A DNA stretch of 64,000 nucleotides, from assembly GCA_009667805.1 (NCBI GenBank), contig CM019064.1, forward strand, positions 273,091,662 through 273,155,661, given 5' to 3'. The position numbers and the translations under genes were made by a program. The stretch is from Leptobrachium leishanense. Lineage: Eukaryota; Chordata; Amphibia; Anura; Megophryidae. The notes beneath the pieces are model-generated. The model had not been told where the DNA came from. It was given only the letters and a program-made list of their open reading frames with translations, and did not search any database. This document shows positions 8,466 through 21,696 of this stretch, one piece after another; within the stretch, counting starts at the first letter, position 1, and the number at the start of each line of letters is the position of its first letter.

Positions 8466-9533
8466 ACAATATACATGTGCACATGTACGCAGACGACACT
8501 GTAATCTATACCAGCAAACCAGATCTCCCACAGCTGGAGGCCGTGCTGCAAGACCAATTCACAGAGGTAGAAAGTGGATCAAAGATAACAAACTTTTTCT
8601 AAATGCCGACAAAACTGTTACAATGCTCTTTGGAACCACACCTGCACTACACAAATTGCAAACACCCCATCTATGTCTCAGGACAAAATCAAATGGCACG
8701 CTGACCACAGTCACTTCTCTCAAATATCTAGGTATGTGGTTAGACCCAAATCTATCCTTTGGCCCCCACATTGAAAAACTTTCATCTAAAATTTACCCCA
8801 AACTAGGTGCCCTGTACAGAAACAAATCCTGCCTGAGCCCCGCGGTAAGAAAGCAGATTGGCATAAACATTTGTTGTACAGCTATTGAATACGGAGATGT
8901 AGTGTATGCAGCCGCCCCGCAAACGCACCTCCAGAAACTTACTACATTGTATAACTCATTCTGCTGCTTTGTGCTACAATGTAACTACATGACCCACCAT
9001 TGTGACATGTTAAAAGAACTAAACTGGCCATCGCTGGAATCTAGACGCACCCTTCACCTTTCCAACCTGGTGTTCAAGAGCTGTTCTGGGAAGCTACCAC
9101 CCTACCTGAATATACTGCTTCCCCCAGCAGCTCCCTCATCCTATAACCTCCGATCCAGGACCAGCACCTTACTTGCAATACCACAATACAAAAAGACAGT
9201 GGCTCGATCCTCATTTTCCTACAGAGCACCACAATTATGGAATTACATCCCAGGCGCCATCAAATCTTCCCCCAGTCTAAAGTCCCTTAAGAGCTCCATA
9301 TTAACATACCTCAATAAGGAATGCACCTGTAAACATGTAACATAGTGACTATATTTCCTACATATTTATTTTCTGTTAATCTGTATATTTGTTTTGTGTT
9401 AATTTCTTGCATTTTGCTACTTTGTATTTCTGTAACCATGATGTTCTTGAACCCTGGACATACTTGAAAACAAGAGAAATCTCAATGTATCCTTCCTGGT
9501 AAAATCCTTTATAAATAAAATAAATAAATAAAT
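8466..9533 (+). mobile_element. L2/CR1-superfamily LINE, 5'-truncated
   Basis: It contains the C-terminal half of the reverse transcriptase, a 3' UTR of about 170 bases and an (AAAT)n-type tail at about 9508-9533. It begins abruptly at the SINE end. Other copies of its tail are at 2531 and 28240, both on the minus strand. The clade cannot be fixed without an alignment. Confidence 0.88.
8486..9345 (+). pseudogene. LINE reverse transcriptase C-terminal part
   Basis: YADDT, the catalytic motif of the polymerase palm, is encoded at 8486-8500. The frame slips near 8573 and continues as the 240-aa ORF from 8623. That ORF has the SLKYLGMWLD block and LSFGPHIEKL, then YGDVVYA and a C-terminal region with RAPQLWN, all typical of CR1/L2-type proteins. 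The endonuclease and the N-terminal half of the polymerase are missing. The protein would copy LINE RNA at a nicked target. It cannot be active as it stands. Confidence 0.88.
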
Positions 9534-10320
9534 ACAAGTCTAGCAGTAACAGAATTTAGCACGTACCATGGCATAGCAGAGGAGTCGTTAACATGTGTGG
9601 AGCCATAAAAGTTCATGACTCACTGTGAATAGTGTTCCCAGTTATAGGGAACATGGCTGGAAGATAGTTTAAATGATGTGTTTATAAGATTAAGTGGTCA
9701 GGAGGAGACCTTTACTGAAAAAGACAAACACCAGCAAGGTGACCCTTTATTAAATTTATCTGAATAAAGACTTCCATAATGTATATAGCAGAAGTTAATC
9801 TTGTAATGTTAACTAATGTGTAAAAGAGGGTCACCTTTTGGGGGTTATTCAGTAGGTAGAGGTGTTTGGTGGTGTTGCAATGCAATATAATATGGTATTA
9901 CACAAAAGAAACATCCAAAGAGCTACACGATAAGCTGCACTGGAAAACTACTTGGATTTTACTCCTGTGAAATACCTGCATATGTCAACGCTGCAACACC
10001 GGCACTTCCTGAATCCCTAGTGTCTTTAGTGCATAGCTTTCCAAAGCTTGTGCCACGTTACATTAGTGTCTCGGTGGCAGTAGGTAGGTGTGTCGCTCGT
10101 TGGATGACCACGTGACCCTAACCGGCCCGGTGTCCCCAGCGTATGCCCTCTCCTCATGGGTGCCTGCACAACCTTTATAAGCATTTGTGTGCACACCTGG
10201 ACTTTGCCTCTACGGAAGCCTGCCATTTAATATTAGCCAGACTTCCATTGCAGTACATGTGGGCAGCTGCGCCGCCCTTTGAATTTTGGTGCACGCCAAA
10301 AAGGGGTCCTTTTGGAAGCC
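9534..10320. other. Spacer, nothing recognised
   Basis: Unique-looking sequence. ORFs at 10026-10226 and 10143-10535 have no family features and the second runs into a repeat. Confidence 0.45.
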
Positions 10321-10945
10321 TGGCAGATGATTTGCCAGGTTTCTGTGTAGGAAGCATAGGCACGCAGCTGTGCCCTTTGAACTGTGGGTGCGTGCCTATG
10401 CGGAGTCCATACAGAAGCCTGGCAGATGATTTGCCAGAGCCCCGTTCAATACCTCAGCAGCTGCTGAATTGCTGCAGCGCAGCAATTCAGTTTGCTGGAG
10501 CAGTGTCGTTGAACGCTTTGGATGCAAATTTTTAATCCAAAATGGCCGATGATTTTTTAATGAAAGATGCAGATTGTTTTTCGTATCACTCGGACAAAAT
10601 ATAATAAAGAAAAGCAGTCAGCACAATTCCGTTTTGTACGCACACACCACAAATGTTAGTTTTTATTGAACAAACGTTATGTTTACTTCTGAAACGAAAT
10701 ATAAATTGAACTGTAATATATGTCTATGTGCAGGGGTCTATGTGCTGAGCGCTGAGTGGCTGAACGGCGTTCAATGGCAAGTTGCTAGCTTAGCACTTGC
10801 AGCGGGTGAGGTATTGAACGCGCCCCAGGTTTCCGTGTAGGAAGCATAGGCACACAGCTGTGCCCTTTGAACTGTGGGCGCATGCCTATGCGGATTCCTT
10901 ACAGAAGCCTGGCAGATGATTTGCCAGGTTTCCGTGTAGGAATCA
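10321..10945. repeat. Repeated ~115-bp block split by an insertion
   Basis: The block tttgccaggttt(c/t)(t/c)gtgtagga to gaagcctggcagatga occurs at 10331-10430 and again at 10825-10945. It contains a short internal inverted repeat (cataggcac / gtgcctatg). The two copies are separated by a MITE at 10437-10827. Confidence 0.85.
10437..10827. mobile_element. MITE inserted in repeat
   Basis: Terminal inverted repeats are ccccgttcaatacctc on the left and gaggtattgaacgcgccc on the right, about 390 bases apart. A CAG occurs on both sides, and removing the insert rebuilds gatttgccaggtttc, found intact elsewhere in the block. This fits a 3-bp target duplication. No coding region. Confidence 0.75.
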
Positions 10946-10990
10946 TAGACATGCAGCCACGGCAAATAAGAGGGGAGCTGTTCCACCACC

Positions 10991-11653
10991 ACCTGGCAGG
11001 TAATGCCAATCAGGCAAGCTTTAGAAAAATTTTTAGAATTTGGAGCTCCTCACAGCTCTTCTTATTATCTTATTATGTGCTGCCCACATAATATTTATCA
11101 TCCAGGCTAATTATTTTGTACAATAGTGATTTAGGACCTATATTTTAGCTTATATGTACAAACTGATTACTCCAGATGGCAAATATAAAATTATATTAAT
11201 ATTACAAATTATAACAATAAGTAATTACATCCAGAAGTATTTATTATAAGTTCTATTAATTGCTACTGGTTGGTTATAACTTATATATAATAATAGCTTC
11301 AGCTGTTGAAATAATGTCATAAGAGACAACAAGCTTGGAAATGTATGTTATTATCTTACAAATTATATATTTTTAAAAATATAAATGAAAGGCTTTCATG
11401 AGATATATTGCATCCCATACATTTCATTATTGTATGTGTTTTATCGCTTATAAGGTGTTAGTTCAAACTGAATTACCATGTCACAAAATGATACATGTCT
11501 AGAAAGTGTGTCCCAATGTAAAAAGTTTGGAAAGCTCTGCTTTAATGTTTATATTTTAAGGCTTTAAAAAGATCATGGCCTCTGTATGAACCATTAAAAC
11601 ATAGAATGAATAAGGCAATAGTGTGCCCACAGATATACAGATATTTTATAATA
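10991..11653. other. AT-rich spacer
   Basis: Very AT-rich from 11090 to 11500. No repeat or coding region supported. Confidence 0.5.
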
Positions 11654-13110
11654 CAAGGGTTATTTAAAGCGAGCCGAATTGGGCACCGAATTGCAACAAA
11701 TGGTGACTTTCCCCTTACGGTGCAATTTCTTTGGCTATTCAGAAAGCTGGCAATTCGCCAAATATTGGCGAATATCGAACAAAATATGGTGCAATACGGC
11801 GGCAGTGAAACTCCCCATAGAAAAGTAATAATTTATTTATTCAGAGAACGCAGAATGTGTTTAAACGTGATTTAAAGCCACGGTTTATTATATGACCCAG
11901 ACATATTATATATTGCTCATTCCGGCAGACTCTGCAGATTCATAATATATCATTATTATATGTATACGTCATGTCCTGTCTGTATATTATAACAAAAAAA
12001 TGCAATAAAATTAGAATCTTTAATCATCTACAGTGTGTAAAGTGTTTTTTTCTAATTTTTTCATCTGAGCCTTTGCGGTTATATTTTCTATGGGGTGCGC
12101 TTGTACAAAAATTAGAAATGGGCACTGGTTAAAATTTTTTGGGGGGAATTACGTGATTTTTAGCAAACGCACCCCATAGAAAAAAATCATTAGTGCAGCA
12201 TCATTGTTCACATTATAATTGAAAGGGGAACAATATTGCTGCATTAATAAAAATAACACACAAAAAATATAGTTTTTTTTAATTATTTTTTTTTTAATTA
12301 CTTTTATTTTTATTTATTTTTTTACTTTGAATATGGTCATGTTTGGTATCATATGAAAGGTCATGCTCTGGCCTAGCTATCACCGTTTGGGAGATAGGGG
12401 GTTCCTTTTGAACCACCATATCTCCACCTGGGGATTTCTGTAGGAAATCCCCGGGCAGCTAGGGGTTCCCCGGCTAACTGACGTCATTGTCCTTGTGGGA
12501 CCTCCTGATCGGGTGGGAGAGGGATCCGAAAGGATCCCCCCTACCTTTCAGGTGATCTCCCGGGGGCGTCACCTGAAAATGACATCATCGCGCATGCACA
12601 ATGACATCATTTCACGCAGGGAGGCCCATAAATTCGGCGTCTGATTTCCAGGAAGTCAGAACGCCACGGGACCCCGGAGAGAGAGGTGAGTATCTCTCCC
12701 TGGGCTCACGGTAGCAGAGGACATGTGGGGAACGTCCCATGCATATAGCGGGAGTCGATGAGGATGTTCCCCACACGTTTTTATCTGGCAGCGATCGGCA
12801 GATGATTGGAGGCTTTCGGCAGTCTGTTTGGTGAATCGACGGCTGTGTTCGGCAGTTTGAGGCTGCGTTCGGCCGTTTATCGGATGTGTTCGATGATTTT
12901 TCGTCAGCGATCGACGGTTTAACGTTTGTTTTTTTTGGTGCCGGTTTTTCAGTTTATCGAATGCGTTCAGCAGATCCATTTGATGCACTTCGGGAACCTT
13001 GCAGTTGAATGCTGAATTCACCGCAGGGTCTGCAGATTGAACTCAAAGAAGTGTGCTGAATGAAAGAGCGCCGAAATTTCAGGGAAATTTCAGTGCTCTT
13101 TGAAGAACCC
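11654..13110 (+). mobile_element. Family A element split by a G element
   Basis: Left end at about 11654 (caagggttatttaaagcgagcc) and right end at about 13110 (gtgctctttgaagaacccc). The middle is replaced by family G sequence (11857-12785). The flanking parts align to the family A copy at 26440-27340. Confidence 0.65.
11857..12785 (-). mobile_element. Family G (piggyBac-like) insertion
   Basis: Shares the gacccagacatattatatat and ataatatatcattattatat blocks with 40500-40640 and 61300-61400, and in reverse the cccgctatatgc/ccacacgtcat hairpin of 40300-40360. TTAA ends are not clear at this copy. No transposase. Confidence 0.55.
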
Positions 13111-13418
13111 CTTACATCTTTATCATGAAACGAATACAGAACAGTCAAAAGGTGTAGCTTGGGCCCTAAAAAGTTTACACGCCGGAACAAGTCATGGAAC
13201 TGGCAAAATTTGAATGCATGACTTTGTGTGGTTGTCTGTTTAATGCTCTTTATTCCATTATTTGCCCTGTAAACATAAAAAAAAGAATAGGCTGCATTGT
13301 AAATTATGAACAATAACCTGTCTATGTACCTTCAACGGTGAATGTGTTGCCCTGAAAAAGCAGAAATATAACCATGGTTATATGATATGACTACATACCA
13401 TTTAAAGAAGGTATTATA

Positions 13419-15035
<1,617 letters not shown>

Positions 15036-15121
15036 TATGTTTATGCATTCTATCATGGAATGCAAACATGTTTAAGCCACTATGTAAGAAGTCTGAAGTT
15101 AGAAAATAGTGGTGTTTAACA

Positions 15122-15400
15122 GGAAAAAACAATGAGGGCCATATTACAGAGTTAACACTAATGCTAGCGCGCAGTTGTGTGAGCGTTAACGTTAGCTCGG
15201 GCTGCCCTAGCGCAGGCCGACCATATTACATTCCGAATGCTAACGGGTTAAAACACCCGTTAGTGATTCAGAGCTTGCGCTGTTCAGCGTGAACTTACTG
15301 TACTTTGCGCTCCCTCTACTTAACGTGGGGAGTGCAAAGAGTTAATACGAGTTAGGATTACAAAGTCCTAACTATAATTATGTCCGGCTGTGGTTAACTC
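15122..15400. mobile_element. Family B fragment
   Basis: Contains gggccatattacagagttaac, ctagcgc hairpins and ctacttaacgtggggagtgc, shared with 20870-20930, 22855-22880 and 44745-44765. No ends or coding region visible at this copy. Confidence 0.5.
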
Positions 15401-15442
15401 AAAAGTGCAGGGAATTTCGGTGCTCTTTGAATAACCCTGTAC
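15401..15442 (+). mobile_element. Family A right-end stub
   Basis: Only the last 40 bases of family A remain (aaaagtgcagggaatttcgg to gaataaccctg). Confidence 0.6.
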
Positions 15443-15834
15443 ATATAAAACACTGAACTTGCTGTCAGCATGGGAAATGAGAAGGTGAGTAATGGCAGTG
15501 GTATTGCTCATTTTATATGTGACAAGTGGACAATGCCATTGCTTTGCAACAAAATAAATAAATAAAATATATATTTTTTTCTTTTAGATTTTACATGGTT
15601 ATGTTTAGTATAATTGGAAAGGCCAAAGTCTGACCTCTATGACACTTCATTTGATCTTGTGCAGTGTAAAGATTAGAGACACAGGGTTCAAAAGGTTTTT
15701 GATGGAACAAAGTGTAATGACTCATTGCGCCATCACCGCCACATGAAAATGGTGAGTTAGTTCAGCATTCTTTTTACTTTATAATTGAAACATGAACAAC
15801 AGTGATGCATTAGAAAAAAAAAGACATCCAAGAT
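15443..15834. other. Spacer with AT-rich stretch
   Basis: The part at 15570-15680 faintly resembles family G internal sequence (tttagtataattggaaaggc). Otherwise nothing recognised. Confidence 0.4.
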
Positions 15835-15957
15835 GTCAGCCCGCACCGGGGGGGACGCAGCAATCGGCCGGAATCCCTCAGCTCAGCGCGTCCATAGCAC
15901 AGGAGAACCACTTGGCTGGACACGCTGAGCGCGTCCTTAGCAGCCAAGTGGTTAAAT
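15835..15957 (+). mobile_element. Family G terminal fragment
   Basis: Contains gctgagcgcgtccttagcag and ends ccaagtggttaa, matching the end of the G element at 40862. The TTAA end is retained. Confidence 0.6.
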
Positions 15958-16397
15958 CGTTTGTTCTTTTTTCTGTAACAGCCCTTTTCATTATCATTCA
16001 TTGGATCTTATATGTAAATTTCAGACATTTTCGTTCTGTATTTTCTTTGCAGACAGCGTTTCACTTTTCAAACATTCAAGCGAACAGTTGTTTTTTTCTG
16101 TGGTGTCGGCTTTTTCCGGCGGATTCTCTGTGCTGTGATTGGCAGCTGCTCGGGTTTCTCCGGCGTGTTCAGCGGGGTTAATCCTGCTGTTTTGTGGGTT
16201 TTAGTGAGTGTTCGGTGGGTTGGCGGTGAGTGTTCGTCGGGTTTGCAAGGGTTTTCCCTGCATTTCGGGGACCCTGTGGTGCTTGCTGAATACACCGCAG
16301 GGTTGCCGAAATAGGATCGCCAATTCGCGCCGAATTGAAGCGAACGAAAAGTCACCGAACGTACGGTGACTTTTCGATTCTCTTTGAATAGCCCTGA
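15958..16397 (+). mobile_element. Family A right half
   Basis: Aligns with 790-1205 and 26880-27340, ending gattctctttgaatagccctg. It starts directly after the G fragment, so G probably inserted into this A element. Confidence 0.65.
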
Positions 16398-16428
16398 CAT
16401 TCTTACTTTATAATTATAGTAGTACAAT

Positions 16429-18281
16429 GCCATGTCTCTTTTTTTTTTTTTTTTTTTAAATTCTTTATTTTTGAAAGTTTGCATCGACATAGAAAGTCAA
16501 CATAAAATGAAAAAGACCTTGCAGGGCCAAAATAAGTCTTCTGTTAAACTATAAAGAAAAACAAAAAAGTAATTTAAGATCATTCTCGGAAAACACACTT
16601 AAATGTAAGGTCTCCTGCAAAAAAAAAAAAAAAAAAAAAAAATAATAATAATAAAAAAAAAAAAAAATGTCTATAATGTAAGTCCTCATACAGTGTCACA
16701 GAGGCGCATCAGGACACATAGTAATGTCTCACAGCAGGGGGGGAAAAATAGCCAATGAAACAAAAGAGGGGGGGACTAATCATAAACCACACAGAAAAGA
16801 AAGCGGACGTCCCCTGAAGACCGCAGAACATCTGCTAAAACCGCAGTATAGACAAATAGGATCATCAAATAATGCACATTGTAAGAAAAATAACAAAGTC
16901 ATCGTAAGCGTTTCAGGGTAGCAACAAAAGTCCTCGTAATACTGCTGAAGTTAAAGAGAGTCCTCAGGAACATCAGAAAGAGGGGGGAAAAAAATAGTAA
17001 TAATTTTAATAAAAACAAAAATCTCCGCTGTAGATAACACACACAGGACGAAACACATCTTAGCAAGGGAGGAATTTAACAGGGGGAGATGGGGTTGCAT
17101 CAGCTCCCGGTATACTCAGTCACATCAGCCTGCAAACCGGGGGAGGGGGGGCAAGATGGGAAGGAAAAAGTGGGTGATGGGGGGGGTCATCAGACATCTA
17201 GCGCGGGTGGGTGTCAACAATAGATGGGGTGCAGGTCACAAGTCCAGGATCAGCAATGGAGGAAGCCAGCAGGATGGGGGGGGATGTTTCAGCCAGTGTC
17301 CCTCCAAAAAGTGGAAGCAACAGCCCCACCGGTCTCATATAAGTCGCGGAGGGCAGATCGAATGTCCCTTCTCCAGGCTGTTCGGTGAGCGTCCTCACCC
17401 TCACCGCAGTGCCAAGGCCTCCGCAACAGCATTCTGGCCGACCAGCCGGTGGATTCTGGCGTCTCTCTCTTCCGTATAGCCGGAACATCAGGCAGCGTAC
17501 ACTCCATGGAAAAGGCAACGGTTTCCAGCTTGGCATTCACCTTCTTAGCAGGAAAGGTTGCGTAGGGACCCCCGTCACACCAAGGCCGCTCCCGGACAGT
17601 GTAGCAGACAGGCAACCACCTGGGTAGCTCCGCTGCAGCCGGTACGCCGCAGGGCCCAAGTAGGCATCTTCTCCCATTCGCAGCCTGCTTCCTAGAGGCC
17701 CGCCACGGTCTCATCTCGGTCGGCGCGGGGAGGGGGGTCACAGCAATCAGCGTAAGGTCTGCCGCTTCCCCCACATGCGCATCCGCAGGCATGGTGACCG
17801 CTCCACAGGTCCTCCCCAGCAGAACTCTGGGCGGCGAATACATGTCTCCGCTGCTCACCTCCGCCTCCGTCAGGGTCATCTCCTCTCTGCAGCCTCTCAG
17901 CGCCGCTACCATCTGGCGCCAAACGCCTTTAGTCATTGGGGCATCGTCCTCCGCCGTCTGCAATAGCTGGAGACAGGCATCCAGGCCCGCAGCAACAACC
18001 TCCGCACCGCCACAGAGTCGCGTGCTAGGCCCCAAGATGGCCGCCGGCATCGTGGGGGAAAAAACACGCAGCTCTGTGGCAAGTCTCTGGTCCGGGGGGG
18101 GGGGAGCAATACGGACCCCGGACATCTCAAATCCGTTGGCTAGCACTTCAGCTGTCCCCAGGTTAGTCATCAGGCAAGAAAAGTCATCAAAAGGACCCCA
18201 AAGCATGAATTTGGAGCGGAGCTATTCTGAAGAACGTCTGCTCCCATCAACGGCTAGCCACGCCCCCGCCATGTCTCTTTT
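16429..18281 (-). mobile_element. PolyA retroelement with 14-bp target duplication
   Basis: The element lies at 16443-18267 between identical 14-bp copies of gccatgtctctttt (16429-16442 and 18268-18281). On the minus strand it begins gggggcgtggctagccgttg, has a GC-rich 5' half and ends AATAAAGAATTTA(n). This is the mark of L1-type target-primed insertion. At 1.8 kb, with no endonuclease or RT, it is likely a non-autonomous or internally deleted L1-like copy. A second internal A-rich run is at 16619-16667. Confidence 0.8.
17289..18206 (-). CDS. 305-aa ORF in L1-like retroelement, unknown
   Basis: A long open frame starting 62 bases from the 5' end of the retroelement. I recognise no domain. 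The sequence is rich in Ala, Pro, Arg and Cys, with no predicted coiled coil or zinc knuckle, so it does not look like a standard L1 ORF1. High GC lowers the stop frequency, and overlapping ORFs occur on both strands (e.g. 17791-18321 on plus), so it may be a chance frame in a GC-rich 5' UTR. An ORF0-like reading is possible but unsupported. Confidence 0.3.
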   Translation of the reverse strand: MLWGPFDDFSCLMTNLGTAEVLANGFEMSGVRIAPPPPDQRLATELRVFSPTMPAAILGPSTRLCGGAEVVAAGLDACLQLLQTAEDDAPMTKGVWRQMVAALRGCREEMTLTEAEVSSGDMYSPPRVLLGRTCGAVTMPADAHVGEAADLTLIAVTPLPAPTEMRPWRASRKQAANGRRCLLGPCGVPAAAELPRWLPVCYTVRERPWCDGGPYATFPAKKVNAKLETVAFSMECTLPDVPAIRKRETPESTGWSARMLLRRPWHCGEGEDAHRTAWRRDIRSALRDLYETGGAVASTFWRDTG

Positions 18282-19529
18282 AACAGCATTATTTAAAAAA
18301 AAATGTTGTGAATTATTATAAAAAGGTTTGGGACAGGATTCAATAATTGCATTTGTACATTCAGGTCAATACTTCACCACGACCCTAGGATCACTCCTTC
18401 TTTGCTCTAAAGACATTCCTTGTTAAACCTTTACTAAAAATGTTTCAGAATTTTAAAGTGTTTATTAGTTGTTGAACCATATGCTATACCTCACATTTAC
18501 ATACGCTCAATATAACACTTAGCAAAGAACCACCAGAACACTTTTTTAAAACTACACTTTTCATCTGTCCTTTCTGCAAGTAGAATTTATAGCACTATCC
18601 CCCACAGGGACTCATTATGTTTTTAAGCTAATTTGGATTTCTTTTGGGGTCAAGCATTCAACCGCGGAGGCGAGGGAACACTGCCATGTTTTACAGGATT
18701 TTCTTCTAATTTGACTTCTGAAGAAACATTACAGATTGGTCACAAACAAACAGGAAGAACAATGGGCCATTGGTAAATAGAGCATTTCCTTCCAACCACA
18801 AATTCTTATTATGTGGGGCTTATCCTGTGCTCGCAAAGGCCTATCATCTCTAATTCTTCTTCTGCTATTAAATAAGACATATACCACCTGGTTCCTTTTA
18901 TTTTGTACATCGATCAGGCAGGAGGAATCTTATAAACCAGTAGTAATATTGGCCCCCCTCCCCTTGGGAAGACCATAAAAAATGTGGTCAGTAGCTTCAC
19001 ATACTACAAGATGTAATGCCAACCCCCTTCTTTGAGCTTTGACTTAATGGATGAAACAAACCTCCCGCACTTCCTCTTCCAACCTTCAGCCATAATCTAA
19101 GATTGAAAGCACTGATACATTTATTTATTCAAACACAGGATACCACAAACACTTTAGCTCCAGTGTAGCACTTCCCAGTTTTGCAGTCTATTTTATAGAA
19201 CCTCTAGCCATCAGATCGATTTTTCTGAGTTGTAAAAACATCCTAATTGCCAGCCCTTTAACATACAGTGAAATAGAATACTTTGAAGAAACTAAAATAC
19301 TTTAAGCAACAATTTAGCCTAAATTCCTTTTTTTCCCCCTCGGGGTGGTTTAGTGCACCTCCCCCTTGCTTTAGGAACTGAGGCATTTAACTAGCACTAC
19401 AGTTTTTAAGCGAAAATTGTGGTATTTTTTAAAACGTGGGGTTAACTATGTGCTTAAATCGCTTCGATAGTATTTCAGAATTTTCTGACAGCATTCCATA
19501 CTAAGAGCTAAAATAACAGAGGACCGCAG

Positions 19530-19568
<39 letters not shown>

Positions 19569-19843
19569 AACTTGATTATAGAACAGCTAAACACTAAAGC
19601 ACAGATGTTTATAAGAGCATAAATAATACAAAACAAGCAACACCTACTGTCTGTCCAATAAAGGAGTATTAAATGTAAAGTATTGATATCATTTAGCTTC
19701 TTTTTCACTGAGTAATGACTTTGGAATTTGTGACGTGAGCTTGGACAGAGGAGAGGTATGTTTTCACCATTTATTAGACCTAGCTGTCAGTATGTAATAT
19801 TTATAAACAAATACTGCATATGCACATGGCAAGACAACACCAC
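18282..19843. other. AT-rich spacer with (TA)n at 19534-19562
   Basis: Unique-looking sequence without repeats or ORFs of note, apart from a clean TA microsatellite at 19534-19562. Confidence 0.5.
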
Positions 19844-21696
19844 GGGCCCTATCACCTGGTGTGAGCTAACCCTAGCGTCGGCATGTTTTTTTTTGCGTTA
19901 GCGCCGAGTTAAATGACTGACTAACAGATTGTTTGCCTCTTGCTACAAATGTTAAAAATCACTTATGGGTTTATTCAGAGAGGTCCGAAATGTCACCAAA
20001 ATGTAACCGGACATTGAAATTCAGCGTATGGTGACATTTCGGGGCCATTCAGCTATTTCGAGAGCAGGCAGTTCAAATTTTGCCAAACAGCCTGCAAGTA
20101 TGGTGCCTGTTCAACGGCAGTGAAATCCCCCATAGAGAAGCAATGGTTAATCTATTCAGAGAACACCGAACAACAGTGAAAAGTTGCTGACGTGCCCTGC
20201 TGTTCGGTGGTTTCATTCGACAGGTTTATTCAGGAGAATCCCATAGGCTTCAATGTTAAAAATATTCCAATCTCTAATAAACCGTTTATTATTTTAATCT
20301 GCAGTAAAAGTCTCTTAACAAATATTTTAGGATCTTTTAGGCATTTTTCAGGATTTTGTTTGGCAAAATATTGTTTCTGTTTTGTATTAAAAGCATTTTT
20401 TCTTTTTTCTGTAACAGCCCTTTTAATTATCATTCATAGGATCTTATATGTAAATTCCAGACATTTTCATTCAGTAGTTTGTTTTGCAAACAGCGTTTCA
20501 ATTTTGACACTTTCAAGGGTACTTTTTTCTTTTACCCCGTTCGTCAGCTTGTTGGCTTTTTCCGATGGCTAATCTGCGCTGTGATCGGCCGCTTGGCGTC
20601 TTTTTACAGAGTGTTTGGCATGGTTTTTGGGGTGGTTTCTGCGTGTTTTCGGTGAGTGTTCTGTGGGTGTTCGACGGGTGTTCTTCGGGTTAGCGGCAGG
20701 TTTTCTCTGCACTCCGGGGACCCTGCGGTGAATGCTGAATAAACTGCAAGGTGGGGAACTTTGATTCCCCGAAGTGCAGGAAACTGCGGGGAACGAGAAA
20801 GCACTGAAATGTCGGCAACATTTCGGTGCTCTCTGAATAACCCCTTATGTGTGTTGCTATTAGCATTTCATAGCGCAAGCTTACTGTACTCTCTGCGTCC
20901 TATACGTAACATGGGGAGTGCTAGAGATCTCTACCGCTATTGTAATCTAACAGATCACTTGGTGCCTGCGCTAATTTCTGGAGTGATGCTAATCGCAAAA
21001 TTTTACTTACTGCTCAACCCTGGTGCTAACTCCAAAAAAAACAGGTCCTCACCTAAATTAACAATGGATGTGATCAGCAATGTCACTGCTGTTGCAGTGA
21101 TCTCTATTATGATATAGATGTATCCTTTATCCACATATATTCTAATTCTAATATATTGCCTAATTTTAAACATTTTATGCTGGGGGATATTCATAGAATG
21201 TAAGCGGTTGAGTATTAGGGTTAGGACCATGTTTAAAGGGACACGTGGATAAGTCTTGCCTGAAACAGGTATTATTTATATGCTGCAGCAGGGAAATTAT
21301 TGTTGCTCACCTGGCCTTCCTTTTGGATCTATTAAATGCATTGTAATGATTCTACACGCTGTCGGGTGGCATTTATCATGCAGTGCCCATCAGCCTTAAT
21401 ATATGTGTTCATCAAAACATGGATGATATGGCCACCTTGGAGGATTTTAATAATGCAGGGGTGTGAGGGCTCTTCGCTGGATGTGTACATACTTATACAA
21501 GGTTCTATCCTGTACACAACCGCATTAGCGCTGGGTCTCAGATCCGGTCTTAGCGCACGCTAGGGAATCTCTAAGTGACAATGTACACGGACACCCGCAG
21601 ACAAGGTGATCTGTTAGTAGATGCTAAGTTTTAGCTACTCACGCTAAATGTTTTCTTTAGCGATGACATTTTAGCTCATACCAGGTGATAGGGCCC
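19844..21696. mobile_element. Family B TIR element, 1.85 kb
   Basis: Terminal inverted repeats are gggccctatcacctggt plus gagctaa (19844-19868) and ttagctcataccaggtgata plus gggccc (21671-21696). CAC flanks both ends, consistent with a 3-bp target duplication. A family A element (19967-20844) lies inside, so B itself is about 1 kb. No transposase. Confidence 0.8.
19967..20844 (+). mobile_element. Family A element nested in B
   Basis: Runs from gggtttattcagagaggtcc to gtgctctctgaataacccc, with the same inner order as 26440-27340. At about 880 bp it is one of the complete copies. Confidence 0.75.

Noticed and set aside
17791..18321. 176-aa plus-strand ORF
   Set aside because: Antisense to a GC-rich retroelement and crosses its target-site boundary, so it is not a gene.
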